64,000 nt of DNA, taken from contig JAAGOF010000177.1 in NCBI GenBank assembly GCA_010645155.1, positions 30,397 to 94,396 of the forward strand, read 5' to 3'. This document shows positions 14,201-29,200 of the stretch, piece after piece. The notes under the pieces are model-generated. The model ran no database searches, was not told the DNA's origin, and was given only the letters and a program-made list of their open reading frames with translations. The stretch comes from Tigriopus japonicus (Eukaryota; Arthropoda; Copepoda; Harpacticoida; Harpacticidae). The number at the start of each line of letters is the position of its first letter. The first letter of the stretch is position 1. The translations under genes and the position numbers were made by a program.

Positions 14201-17200
14201 GAGGCCCATTGTACTGCTTTGGCCTTGATGGCGACCTTGAAAGTCTGGTCTCAGTTGTTGATCATATCCAGACATAGCTACAAATTAACCAATGAGAGAC
14301 GGCGTCCTTGAGGTTCGTGCAAGGTGCCAATTCCAGGACATCCGTCCTCGTCTTCAACTGGAAATGACAGCCTTTTTTCCTCTTCTACAGTCAAAACTTG
14401 AGTTTGATGTCTAGTCTTTTGCCGAAAATTGACCAGTTTCATTATTTGACGACCGAGGGCTTGGGTAGTTCGTTCTTGCGTCTATTTCCATCACCATTGG
14501 ATGGTCAAGAATTGTGAGTGACACTGAGCATCATCCATTCACTCTGCCCTTGTGAGAGCTGAAACAGCAAAGTGGGTTTCTTGAATGACTCATTCTGCCG
14601 AGAGGCAGGAAAACTTCCCCAATCAGACACACAATGACACATCCAGGCACACTCAGGCTCATTGCCAGCCACCCAATCGGGCCTGGCAATGGGCGGATGG
14701 ATAGATAGATGGGTTGTGAGGTAGAAAGACACGCACGTATGGCTTCTTTGACAACGAGCTTCAAAACTCGCACTCTGACGTCAGAGATGAAAAGATCCGA
14801 TTGGAGATTGATTGCTACCTTCCCGTTTGGCTTAGCTTGTAGGGCTGTACTGTAGGTGGAAATTTGGAAATTTGGCTCCCAAACAAATGGAAATCACTCC
14901 ACGCAAGCATTTAAGCCTGCAGTTAAGGAGCTTTTTATGGCTCTTTGGTGTACTTTGCCCTCTTCATTCATTTTTATTTTTGCTCCGGATATTACAAATG
15001 CTTTTTTGAGCGCGAAGTGCGATGGGAGTGCGCAGCCATAACGATTTATCAATCCGCAAATATTGGTAGGTGTACCTAATATCATTTTTTTAAAGAGTAC
15101 GTGCTTTGAGTCATGCAAATGGAATTATATCAAAGCTTTTAAGTTACAAGCTTTTCAAAATGGTATAAAAGAGAGAGCCAAGTTCTACTCGTTACCTCCC
15201 TTTATTCCCGCTCAATTTTTGCGCCATCTATGAACGGATTTTAAATCTGCGTTTGAATTCATCCATATGAGTGATAGAATAATACTTGTAATCTTGACGT
15301 CTCAAAAATAGCACATTTCTCTCTGATCTTTTTAAGGAACGTCTACTTCTCTCCGTGTTACCACAACACGTGGCTGTGGAAATGAAGCAAGACCTTATTT
15401 CACCTGTATCTGGGCAATTCCACAAGATCTACATTCAGAGGCATGAAAATGTCAGGTAAGGAGATACTCTTGTCATTTTACGACCACGCCAACCACCAAA
15501 TTTAACGAGTTGTTAAGTGCTCTCCAATTTCGAAATGTACAAGAGTTCAGTCATGTCAAAATATTTTGCCAAATTTTCTGGCCCAAGCATAGCTTTGAAC
15601 CGCCAGGTTGTCTTTTTATAACGCGTGTTCCAAGATTAATGGACCACTGAAGAGACAGAGAGAGTCCAGGTTTCATGACAATCTCTATTATTTATTTACC
15701 GATGTATCATCATTTCAGTATTCTATTCGCCGACATAGTTGGCTTTACCGTGTTGTCTTCCCAATGTTCCGCTCAAGAACTCGTGCGATTGCTCAATGAA
15801 CTCTTTGGGAGGTTCGACCAACTCGCCAACGTAAGCGATTGCCAATTGTTGTATCAAATGATTAATATTTACACCCAGTCTCCTTACATTTGTAGGCCAA
15901 TAATTGTTTGCGAATTAAGATCCTGGGTGATTGTTACTACTGCGTGTCCGGACTTCCGGAGGCGTGTCCAGAACATGCCAGGAATTGCGTGGAAATGGGT
16001 CTCGACATGATCGATGCTATTTTGTGAGTATACAAGTCGTCCTACCCTTCTAAAGTAATTGCCTGGTGGTGCTACACTACTACACTTGGTGGATCTTGGT
16101 AAAGAAGCTAGAGTAGATATCAAGGAACATATGTGGCATGCGCGTTCCCATTTCTCCCTCCAATGTGAGAACCATTGGTTGTGCCTTATCAATTAACCAC
16201 TTGACTGGATTTTCTGCGATGGGGAATGGGCCAAAGGGGAAAGAAAGAGAGCCTGCTGAAATAGGCCACTTGTGAGTGGGGTGTTTTACCAAGAACTGAC
16301 CTCGTTTTAGGGGACGTATATGTCCGATGTGGCTTGTACAAAGGATTGTTATTGGCTTGTGCAGGCCTTCATCGAAATGTGGAGTGTCTATTACTAATTG
16401 TAGAGGACGTTGTGTTATTTCTTCTCAAGTATTCAGTCTCTTGTTCAAACATTCTTGTTTTCGTTGGTTCAAGTAGACTAGCCACTGTCAGAAATGCCAT
16501 AATAAATACATTTAGCCAAAACAACAAATGTGTTTCTGGAATTTAATTAGGGATAGAGCGAAACGTCTCTCCAACGAAAATTCGGTTTTGAGTTGCTCCA
16601 TTTCATGAGATAAACCACTCATGCACTTTCAAAGTGGAATATGGAGTTTTGTTTTGACGGAAAGAATGGGAGTGTTTTAAAAATTGTATTTTCCAAAGCT
16701 TGAGAATGCTAAAACGTTTCAGTTTTCTATAGTGCTAAATAAGAGAATGATCAAATGACTCTCTGTAGCACAAAAAGAGTGTAATATAAGTCAAACAAGT
16801 ACTGATTTCTCACCGGAACAGATGTCATCCTAAACTTTTTTCATTCTAAACGAACTTAAAGTTGTTTGTAAGCAGTTTAAAAACTCGACTCTCAACCATA
16901 ACTGAAAACCATGGATCATGTATTTTTTTCATTTTTCCTTCAAAGGAACTTATTCCCGGGAGATCCAGAAAAACAAGCATGTACATTTCTCAGCTCTAAC
17001 CTCAAAAGTGTCGGAAAAATAAAATAAATTACTCCAAACGGCAAAGCAAAAAGTTGCTAAGGCCGCTTTGGAAAGTTTTGGCACAGCATCGACTCCTAAT
17101 GCATTACTATATAGCTACCCTTTATTGAAGGAAATATATCCTCTTTTTCAGTTCTGTGGTTGAAGCCACCGATGTGAAATTGAATATGAGAGTTGGAATC

Positions 17201-20200
17201 CACACTGGTCGAGTTCTCTGTGGAGTTTTGGGTCTGCGGAAATGGCAATACGATGTATGGAGCAATGATGTCACCACGGCCAACCAAATGGAAGCCAATG
17301 GAGAAGCTGGGTAAGTCTGAAATTGCTTCTTTTTCCTCTCTCTCTTTGGAAAGAGAGAAAATTAGTCCTTGCCTCGGTTGACCTTGGGCATAAACCTTCA
17401 GGCTTATGAATGTGTGGATGGCCTTTGATCCTGTGTCTCATTCTTCCTCTATATCACAAGCTCATTTCCCATGGGGGATATGTTCCCGGTAAAGAGCTTT
17501 GCATGGCTTGTCGTAATATCACAGAGAAGGAGACACGCATATACATGTACATGTTGCTAAAGGCTGGACCACATAACTGAATCAGACCCAATCTTTTTTA
17601 ACACAGTGAGAGCTTATTATTACATGTATTCATGAGTTTTTGAACATGTTACGCAAGTCAAGTGCAGTTTCAAGGCCTAAATGGTGTTCCCATTCTGGTC
17701 TCCTCTATTCAACACATGACGTTAATACATGCTTTCTTTCCGCATTTCAGACGTGTTCATGTTACTCAAAGTACTCTTGAGCATCTTCGTGGTGAATATG
17801 AGGTCGAACCTGGTCCTGGAATGAGGGATCACAGCATGAACAGCTATTTCATCATTCCACCCCCTCGGAGGCGAAAAACACTTCTCTTCAACAGTTTGCA
17901 TGTAAGGAAGACTCTTTTTATCTTCATATGTGCTAACAAAAACAAGCTTTTGTTTAAAATAACAGAGGATGCTTTGTAGAGGATGATGTAGTGATGTACC
18001 AAACGAGCTTTTAACTGAAACTGATTTACTTTGAAAATCTTGTTTGATTGGAGACACAAATTGCCATACAACAAAAAGTTTTATAAAAGAGTCTAAAAAT
18101 GTCACTTTTAATAAGTTCATTTGGATAAAAAAAATCCAATTTTCTCTTACTCTATATTTAATACCATTTTTTTGCTTTCGGTTTTGCAACCGAGTTTTTG
18201 GCCATCACTAATTTAATGGTTCATTGACAGGTGTTCACCCTCAAATAGAGCATTTAGTCTCAGAGGCAAAGTAAGCAATCCCGAAATGGTTGTTTCTCAC
18301 AAAGGCCACTCATATTGTTTATTGTTTATTGTTGGACCACCCAGAATATTTATGAAAATATATAGAGGGTATTGGTGAAGAGAAAAAAACAAGAAAAAAA
18401 AGAGACGGGAGAAGACATTAAATGAACTATACAAAACGCACAATTGGAAAAAAAAGTTGGGCTAAAATAGTATCAGGTGGGAGCTAAAGTCAATATTTTT
18501 CAGTTCCTTCTTAAAAGAATTAGTTGAGGGGGTGGAATACACCCTCTACACTACAACTATAGAATATATAATTATATGTTCACTTACTAGATTTCAAGGC
18601 AGCATTATATATCTTTTCAAACTGTTTGGGTAAATCTGTATGTAGCATTTGTGAAATTACTCAACTCACGTAGGAATTACGTCACACTTCCGGCTTAAAG
18701 CAGCCTTCATAAGACCATTTTCGGCTTGGATTTCCTATTTCAAAGCACATAATGGAAAACCAGGAGAAAAGGACGAAGACAAGAAAGCTTTTCCTCGACT
18801 CAAAACTCGAGATTACCTTCTCTGTTTTTGTAGGTTCGCAATGCGATGTTTCCCGGTGGCAAACGAAAGCCCTCTTTCAAGATGGTTTCCAATATGGTGA
18901 TTCAGCTTCTTCACAGTATCAAATACTCGGTGGAAGTTCCATTCTCCAATATGGCACAACAACCCGTGGAAATTCAAAAGAACACCATCACCAAGAAGGT
19001 ATGAATTTCTGCTCGATCAAAGACAGTTTTCGTATACAAATGTCAGTTATCAATCGATTTATGTCAGTCCAGAGGGGTCAGAAGAGCTCTTAATGGGTTG
19101 GAAATGACATCTCATCAGATGATGTTGACCAATTGGACGGGAACGAACATGCTTATTTATGAGAAAAAGTGGGGAAATTGGACAGGCCTTGAAACAAACT
19201 TTGTTTGATTTGGTACTTTGACCTTTACTCTTTCTACGTCAGACGACATCATGACGAAAATAAAATGGTACTGTAGTAATGTACTGTACAATTTCTTGGA
19301 CATTTATTCCAAATAGCCTTTGACGTCTATCTGAGAGATTTGACCACTTCAGTGTATATCTAACCAAGGATGCCTCAAGCCAGGATTACTTTCAAAATAC
19401 TGTACACACTGGGTCCGATTAGTGCACTAAAAATTCAACGGAACAATATATTTATTGCATAAACCTCACATTTTAGTACAATGATCGGACCCAGAGTGTA
19501 TTTTTGAAATCCTACCTGAACCACAGTTCCTGATCTAACTAACCTTAATTCATTTCTCCTATAGCTGCCTGGAGGCGATATTTTGAGCGGTGGACAGGTA
19601 TATGTGTTTACATGATAAATTACATGTGTCCAAACCATGTTTTGTTTCGTTTGTTATTGCCTGAGCTCTGGCCTTTTTTCGTGATTTGCATGCCTTAAGT
19701 ATTGGGAGTGCATTTCTTGACCTGCAAAATTGCAATTCGGCGTTAGATACGTCAGGTGAACTAGTCGATTCCCACAATTACATTCGTCACTCAGAATTGA
19801 CTGGGAACAATGCACCAAAAAGTTCGCCATGATCTTACTTGGAATTGTTGTTCTCCTGAACTTGGTACACGAGTTCCAAAAGATCTGAGAAGAAAATAAA
19901 GACGCCTCTTTGTGCGCTATGCATTGAATTTTTGGGATGGATAGAAAACCACTGAATTTTCTGGAACAGGCTAGCGACAAAAATTGGGATTTCCAGGAGC
20001 AAAAACTTGCACGTAAAATGGTTCTTCGCAAATGAGACCATGCTTCTGTTATCAGAGGATAGACCACGCTATTTCTGGGAAGTGATGGCAAGTAAAGAAC
20101 TTGGTATTTGTATTTATAACAACTCATCTTCGACTGAGTTGAATACCTAACATAAATAGGCTGAAAAACTCAATTGATTTGCTGCCACAAAAACCGATAA

Positions 20201-23200
20201 TTCATACTGCTAGCTTTGTCTTCCCAAAACTATCAGTGGTTCTTGGATGGCCCAAGAATGTCAGCAAATAGTTGAATCGAAATATTATCCTTTTTAACGC
20301 ATGTCTGCTCGTTTTGTAGGGCTTCAAATGTAATTGATATTTTCTGTCGCAAGCCATAAAAGAAATCCATTTTGAAGAAACCCCCCTTTCTCTTGCTCTC
20401 CTCGTCATTCGAAATTGAAGATTTAGCAATTCAAAAAACCAGACCCTGACACAAAAAAGCAAGAAAGGATCAGATGGCTCTCATATCTGCTCAAGTAATA
20501 ATGGCAAACGAATTCTTCATAACCCACCCACTTTCAACTTCTCAGAGCTTTTTTAAGCTGGGAAGACATTTAGTTATGTGACATTAATTATTAAAAGTCT
20601 CCTTCACCTTCTGAACATTAAGTCCGAAAGAGGATGTCCTGAGGGCGTTTACGTTCTTTGCTCGAGTTCCGTTTTTCTTTGGCTTGCTCTTCTTCACTTC
20701 CATTTTGTCCTTACTGATATACGTGGACAACATCACGTAATGGTTTTTAGAACATTCCTCTGACCGTTTTGCTTCAGATCAAAGTGACCGAGCGATTCAA
20801 ACTCAGACGGAAGCGGCAGCAAGGCTCGAACCTACAGCCAACCAACCGAGTGAACAAATTCCTCTCGCAGGCCATCGAGGCACGATCCATTGATCAAGAG
20901 AAAGCAAATCATGTCAATCTTGTGTCGTTGTGCTTCAGGGATTCCAACAAAGAACGACTGGTAAGTACACAGTACTGTACAGAGAGTAAAGAGACCACAC
21001 GTAGTTTCTCAGAGGCCCAAATGACGAATTGGTTCAAATTGTCTTTGGCACTGCTTTTGGCATCCACGATTTTAGAATTTGGTTCTAATGGCGTGACAAT
21101 CTTGGTGTTGAGACCCTTTCAGTCTTTCACCGACATTGATCTGATTGATTTATCCTCGAGTTCGAGTTCGGTTTCTGAGAGGCTTTTCCAACAAGTTTCG
21201 CTTTAGGGAGAAATCTTTAGGGAAAGGTGATTTTGGCACAACAAAGCCTTTCGGATATTGGCTTGCCTTGGGTTTGGATTTATTATCTTCCAATCTGGAA
21301 CTACCACATTTCATTGAAGCACAAAAAATGTCTTTCTTCGTTAGGCGTATTTCCTGCTTTTTGTTCATTCCGTCTTCAATTTAGAGAGATCTCTGCAGGC
21401 GTTGTTACCTAGGCAAGATAAGTCTAATCATATTGCAAAGACGAAAGCCTTTTTTCCTCACTCTTCTGGTTAGCATTCACGCCAAGGCAACCATGACTGA
21501 CCTATTTTTTTATGATCCCAAATACACGATTACTTGTTCGTCTTCCAGTATCAAGAGGATGTGGATCTGGGCTTCCCCGGATCATTAGTGTGTGCTCTGG
21601 TACTTCTTCTGCTTTTGGGTGGCATTCAAGCCATTGCCTTGCCCAGGACCACTATTTTACTGCTCCTGTTCTTGACCGCGTTCGTATGGATTTCCGTCAT
21701 TCTGATGCTTTTACTGGCCGTCAGGTAAGCTTAACTCACTTATCCTCTTATTGTCCAGGAATGGCAATCCTCCCTTAGGTCGTGAGGTTCTCTTTGAAGG
21801 GCAAAAGCTAGCAGATCAGAACTTTCTTATCTAGTGCAGTACATTTCCTACCTTAATTGTAAGAAAAGAGAACGCACAATAACGTTACAAAAGATTTGGA
21901 GGGTTCCCAAGCAAAGAGGAACCCTTTTGCTTTTGACATTCTGGCATCTGAGGTTGCGAAGAGAAAAGTCGCAAAAATTATGTCAAATACCTACGAAACC
22001 TCTTCTAGTTTTAAGCCCATTTTTTTTATTATAACACTTACGTTGTTGCTTGTTGTGGCTACTGGTCAGTTGTTGAGGTAGTTTGAAAGTGTAGTAGAAG
22101 CATAGCTAGAAACACAAAATCTGCATATGAGATGGAGTAGAAATAGCCGTGCTCGATCAAGGTTCGCTACATTAGCTACGATTGAAAAACGCAGCTTATG
22201 TGGGAAAACTTGATTGACTATGGTCATTTCTACTGCACCTCATATGCTTCCTTTGTGTTTCTAGTTATGCTTCTACCAAACTACCTTAACAACCCAACCA
22301 ATTGTCACTATTTATGACATGGTTGACCCCCTACTTTTTATTCCAGACTACGATGCATTGAGTGGGACATATCTCGATCATTTCTTCTCCGTCTGGGTTT
22401 GACCATATTTTCCATCGTCCTTATTTTCACCATGGCTCAAGTCAACGCCGTAAGTTCCCTTTCTAGCACGACGTTTGAATGAGAAATGCACTTTGCCACT
22501 CTATTTTTTCAGTTTACTTGCCACATTGACCCTCAGTGCAACTTTGACGAGCAATGCATGAACCAAGGTTCTTGCCATCGTTGGTGCCCTTTGCCACAAT
22601 ATGCCGTGCTATCTTGCCTCATCGGCTTCATGACCGTGGCCATCTTTCTACGGTTGCCCATCATGATCAAATGCCTTCTCTTGGGAGCAATGGGCTTGGT
22701 TCATGCCCTCCTCATTGAACTGTCCCATAAACCCATATTCACGTGTTTCGACGCCAGAGTGAGGTGAGTGATGGATGGTCTCAGAGCATTTCCAGAGTGA
22801 TTGAGCGGTCAAAGAAAGCCTTTTTAGGCGGATGTCTGCGTATGTACAAGACGATACACGACTAGAAATGTGATATCGGTTGGTTGGCTAGTCAGTTAAG
22901 AGTACGAATTCTTGCTAGGACACCATTTCCCCTTCGAGAAACGAGAACCACTGAATTTTCTGGACTACCGTATAGGGGCTAGCGATGTATCGATTGTTCC
23001 AGTAGGAACAAATCGATTGGGTTATTCTACAAATGAGACATTGGTTGAATTGGATTGATGGATAACATTTTTCAACTTTTCAATTTTGTCTCTATTAAAA
23101 GTTATACCCTCTCAAAGCTATGTACTAAAGACAAGCCCACTGGGCATGTTCATTTAGTGTATTCTAGGTAAGATTATGTTGTGAACTTTGAGGATGCCTA

Positions 23201-26200
23201 ACTTTTGTCTCAGACATTCGATTGAGTTAAAAATTAAAACATGTAGTCTACGCAACATAATCATGGTCTCCTATGTAGAAGAAGGAAATATATTTGTTCC
23301 TACTGGAAATCATAATATTTATCTCTAGCCTCCCAGTCCAGAGAAATTTAGTGGTTCTCGAGAAAAACTACCAACCATCATCCATTTTGAGACATCCCGT
23401 GTATACGTAATACAATTTGTCACAGAGCAAGAAGCCCTGGGGATGAAGGGTTCGTTTCTTGTTCTTCTACTTTGAGTGGTCTTTGGCCTTGGGGCCATCA
23501 TGGTTGGTTCGTCTTATTTAAAGCAAGCAAAGAGAACCTACCACCACTATTGCAACAGAGGAAGAGAAATTGAGACAGAACTTTTTCCTCTCTTGGATCT
23601 TGGAGAAAACGTCCCCGTGGGAATTGGAAAAGGGACTGGTGAAAAAACCCGGCCAACTCCTTGAATTCTTTTAATATTTAGTAGACCTCTAAAGGATCTG
23701 GAGTGTTCTCAAGAGCTCGACGTTCCCCATTCACCCGAGAGTTTGGGTCGAAAATGATCTCAATCAGGAAAAGAGTAATCGCACTGTCGAGATTGAGGCG
23801 ATAACGACTAGTCGAAAATCCAAGAGACTCTCTCGGGGTTTGAGCCGAGCCCGATAAAGGTTGTTAGAACCGATGAGAGCTTCGATTGGGATGGTAGAAC
23901 TTGTATATCTCGAGTCGCCCATCTTTAGTTTTGGGTTTTGTCTGTTCTGTTCCAGTGCGCCCGTTCCACTCGATGTGGTGTCGATTATCGTGGTGGTGAT
24001 TTTCTTGTTTGCCGTGGCTCTGCATGGTCGTCAAGTGGAATGGATGGCTCGCTTGGATTTCCTGTGGCAATATCAAGCCAAGGAAGAAAAACTGGATATG
24101 GAAGCCCTTCAGTCATCCAATAAACGGATCCTTTTTAACCTTCTCCCTGCCCACGTGGCCACACACTTCCTCGATAACCAGTTTCGGAGCAATCTGGTGA
24201 GTTTTATTTGCGCATTCATTCATTTTCTTTTTAATGGAATTGGATACGAGGATGGATGATTTATCGATTCATCGGGGTTGAGGCATTAGGTTTAGAAGAC
24301 TCAAATTGTACGTCATTATCAGGCATGAATATTTAGTGGGTGGAAAAAGTAAATTTACAATTCTATCGCAATCATAAAGACTGTTGGGCAGAATTTTATT
24401 TTCATTTTGGAAAAACTCAAATTTCAAAGCCAGCAGAAAAAAAAAAATTAGGTGCTCCCGATACTTAGTCAAAATTTTCAAATTGTAAAAAGAACTTAGA
24501 CTAAGGGTTTGATTTAAGGCCCACCAAATTTGACTAAGTTTCCTTAAGAGCCCAACAAACAGATCATTGTAGGCTTAAGGGCTTACAAAAAGACTATCAT
24601 AAAACTTTGAACCCATGACTTCAGTCATGTGGATGGCTCTTGGGCCCACATTTTTGAACTCTTCCCGGTGCTCCTGGGCCACCCAAATATCTTCGCAGGC
24701 ACTCAGGTTGCCGACCCCTAAAGTGCGAGTTCGTTCAAAAAATCGTTCAAAATCGTGAAATAGATAAGTATGCTCAAAAAATGACAAAATTGTTTTTTAT
24801 TTAGAATTTCAGTAGGATTTTGTTTATCTTCATTGTTTTCTCGAAACGTATGGGTTTTAAGGAGTGCTTCTTCAATAAATTGGGCTCTCAAAAATGATTG
24901 CATCTTTCGTCTTTATAGGAACTTTACAGTCAATCTTACCAAAGAGTAGGCGTCCTCTTCGCCAGTATCACGAACTTCCATGAATTCTACATGGAACTAG
25001 ACTTGAACAACCAAGGCGTGGAATGTCTACGATTACTCAACGAAATCATAGCCGACTTTGACGACGTAAGTCATGTTTCTTTAAAAAAGATACCCGAAAT
25101 CTAACCCACAAGTCTTTGATTGCAGTTGGTGGGTGAAGAGCGATTTCGAGCCGTGGACAAGATCAAGACCATTGGTTCGACTTACATGGCTGCCGTTGGA
25201 CTGATTCCAGAGTTTAAAATAGCCGATGACAAGGGCGATGGAGGTCTCAGTGCAGTCACCTATTTGTCCCAAGTAAGAACAAGTCAATTAAAGGCCATTA
25301 ATCCTGGGTCAGATTGAATCAAATTTTGATTGTCTCCTTAGTTGGTGGAATTTGTGTTTGGAATGAGAGAGAAGCTCCAATGCATCAACGAGAACTCCTA
25401 CAACAGTTTCATGCTCAGAGTGGGCGTGAACATTGGACCGGTCGTGGCGGGTGTTATTGGAGCCAGGAAACCCCAATATGACATTTGGGGCAACACTGTC
25501 AATGTCAGCTCTCGAATGGACTCCACGGGTAAGTNNNNNNNNNNNNNNNNNNNNNNNNNNNNNNNNNNNNNNNNNNNNNNNNNNNNNNNNNNNNNNNNNN
25601 NNNNNNNNNNNNNNNNNNNNNNNNNNNNNNNNNNNNNNNNNNNNNNNNNNNNNNNNNNNNNNNNNNNNNNNNNNNNNNNNNNNNNNNNNNNNNNNNNNNN
25701 NNNNNNNNNNNNNNNNNNNNNNNNNNNNNNNNNNNNNNNNNNNNNNNNNNNNNNNNNNNNNNNNNNNNNNNNNNNNNNNNNNNNNNNNNNNNNNNNNNNN
25801 NNNNNNNNNNNNNNNNNNNNNNNNNNNNNNNNNNNNNNNNNNNNNNNNNNNNNNNNNNNNNNNNNNNNNNNNNNNNNNNNNNNNNNNNNNNNNNNNNNNN
25901 NNNNNNNNNNNNNNNNNNNNNNNNNNNNNNNNNNNNNNNNNNNNNNNNNNNNNNNNNNNNNNNNNNNNNNNNNNNNNNNNNNNNNNNNNNNNNNNNNNNN
26001 NNNNNNNNNNNNNNNNNNNNNNNNNNNNNNNNNNNNNNNNNNNNNNNATCGATTCATATCCATCTTGAACAGGTGTTCCCAATCAGACTCAATGTACGGA
26101 GGACGTGTACGAGATCCTGAAGAATCACGCCTACGAGTTCCAATGTCGGGGAAAAGTGAAGGTCAAAGGCAAAGGCGAAATGACCACCTATTTCCTGACC

Positions 26201-29200
26201 AATCGACGAGCTCCCTCCACCATGAGAATGGACGACCTCATGCAAGCCCCTTACCACCATCAACAGCAAGCTCTCCGAGGCAATGGAAGTTCAGGGATGG
26301 TGCCGCCCATTCAGCCTCATCACTACTCCAACATGCTTCAAACCGGACAGATTGTATCCAATCAAGTCCCGCTCTTGGTGTCTCAACCTCAGACATCGGG
26401 CAGTACGAGCAGTGGTCCAACCCAAGTCCTTCATTCAGGAGGCTCCAATGCGAGTCCGCAAATTCGCCGTCAAGATAATTATCTACCCCCAGAGGCGCCC
26501 AGAACTGCCCGGATCATCCCGAGTGAGCATCACATGCACGCGAGATTACCCGCTCTTTGTGAAGGCGAGAACGATGGCGAGGACGAGCCCCTCATCCCGC
26601 CCAGAACTACTAGCACAAGTCGAGGTCGAGGGTCGTCCCAACCCCCTCAGATATTCAACCAACACCCCAGGAACCAATTGGTTAACGGTAGGTGGAGTCG
26701 TTGGATGTTGACTAGAGATAGGCAAAATATGCAATCATAAATTTCAGTTATGTGACAAAAAATTGCATTTTCAAAAAGGCTCTTGGTACCCAAAAATGCT
26801 TAACGGTTGTTTTTCAGTACCAAAATGTGCATTTTCATTTCGTTTTGGCGGTAAAAAATGCTTAGAAACGCTCAAAAATGCTCTTAAAATTGCCAATTTA
26901 CGCTAAATATCTTCTAGTAATCAGAGTAATGCCTGCGTAAAGAGTGACATAAGTGGAAATCGCATTTGTTTGTGCCGTTCCAGAAATCGCAATTCCCAAA
27001 TCATCAAAAAATCGAATCCTTTCAGAAACGATTCTTTTAGCTTGAAAAGATGATGAGAGCAATTCTTTGTAAAATCCATGCCCATGGGGTTATTGTTCTG
27101 GTCAAGTTCTCTCCAGGGCCCTTTTCATACCATTTTAGCTATAACTAAATGAAAGATACGCCTTAAAACCTTTGTTGCCCAAATTTAAAGATGACGTGTT
27201 TAAGACTTCGTGAAGCTAAAATCCCTCTTCTACTGGATAGATTTGCGCTCGAATTCGGGTGACTTGTCGAGCCGTCTACGAACCCCTCCGCGTGCTCTGT
27301 TGGCCATGGACATTACTCAACGCAATGCGGCCATGACCCACTGTGCCACACCCCCTAGAGATATTCATTCAGCTTTCTTGAACCGGAGTAGCGGTCCTCC
27401 GCCTCAGAGCGAACCTCCCCCGCCCCCTGCTCCAAGTGGAGGGGGCGGGAATGGAGGCGGGGGAGGCTCATCAACTTCCATGCACCCGCCTCTTCCTGCT
27501 CATATTAACCAACGAAGAGTGGGCGAAGCTTTGGTGCGCAGCAATCCGAGACTTAGACAGGTAAGAAGAGTGACTTTTGAGCAAGAAGCACTGAATTTCC
27601 TGGAGTGGGAGGCTAACGATTAGAGCAAAGACTCTAGTAGGATCAATCAATTGCGTTCTTCTGTACATGAGACAATGCTTCTTTAGAGTGAACAAGGTAT
27701 TCAAATTTTTAGCGTAATAGAATGCTCGGGTAAAAAGTTACGCCGTCTCAAAGCTGTGTTCTGAAGGAAGCGTAAAATGAATGTCCTCGCCCTTTTGAGG
27801 TAATTGTATTACCACAACAAAGGGCTAACTCATACAATTTCAGTAAGATTTTCATCGAGCTTTCATTCTCAATGATGAGATCAATTCATTTCATTTCATT
27901 CTTTCATTGAGAGAGCATGACTTTTGACTCCGATGTTCGATTGGGTTAAAAAGTGAAAGAAAAAAACCGGATTCTAGTCAATAACGTGCTATCCTCGTCG
28001 ATCAGGAAAATTCGGTGGTTCTTGCTTTGAATCAACCAAGATCAAGAGACTTTCTCGAAAATTTTCAATCTGAGAGTCGAGGACTAGATTGTTGAAATAT
28101 ATTTCATGACTTTGAAAATTACGTTCGAGGGTGTCATGTTTGAGTTTTAGATGTTGAAGTTGAGTATTAGATTTATTTAGACAGGAGGATTTTTGATGAT
28201 AGGCATCTCAAGAAGGAAGGGGCCTAAACCAGTCGGAAAAGTTCCGAAGGCAAAACCTTCTTTGAAATAAGAACATTCTACTACTAATTTGAAAGTACTT
28301 ATAGAAATCAGATTTTGCACTACTAGAATGGCACCGATGGTTTCAGGGCTGTTTGCTGAGTCTCTGGGACTCCTTTACATTGAACTTTTACTCTATTCCA
28401 GCCCCCCACTTCGCAATACCAATACCCTCACCACTTCCCTCAAACCTCCAGCTCAACCTCTCGTCACCACCATAATCACCATCACCACCCTCACAACAGC
28501 CATCATCATCATCACCATCATCACCCCCAATATCAACTCCCCCGGTTCCATTCCGAAGAGTCTCTAGCTTCCAGAGGAGGAGGTGGAGCCAGTGGGATCT
28601 ACTCGTCTCGAATCCATTCATCAGCCGACGAGATCTCGTCATTGAATCGCAGTCCTTCCATGAGCTCTTCCGACGAGAGCTTCTCACGGACCGATTTCTC
28701 TCGAACGGATGCCGAAGAGGAGTTGAGCCCCCGAAGCTCACCCCCGTCACGCCCGCCTAGTCACGCCCCGTGGATCTACCCGTCAGATATCCAAATTGAT
28801 CCCTCTTCCCTTGAGGTATCGCCCAAAGCTGAGCGAAGATCGCTTCCTGGACCTTCGAAAAACAAACCCAGGTAAGGGTTTGACGACATGTTCTTGAAGA
28901 GTTTGGTTAAATATTAATAAAGTTAGTGTTAGTTGTGATATTTTAGTTGCTCCACTCCGATGACGAACATTTATTTTTTCCAAAAAAGCACTTAAAGTGC
29001 CTGAATGATGTTCAATTCAAATATCCAGACGAAATATTAGAATGATTAAATACAAAAGCGGTCATGATTAGAGCCACTGTGGTGAAAGAGTACGAGCAAA
29101 AAATATGTCCCAGTCCCTCCACTTACACGAGAAGTAAATTATCAAAAGTTTTTGAAAACACAAAACTTGAAATTGTTAAGCAAGCGCAGCAAAATTTTCA

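Noticed and set aside
17722..18189. 155-aa minus-strand frame
   Set aside because: It covers rut exon 7 and its intron on the wrong strand; no protein-like features.
25309..26478. Several long frames spanning the N run on both strands
   Set aside because: They are open only because N codons hide stops; the true cyclase exons end at 25528 and resume at 26073.
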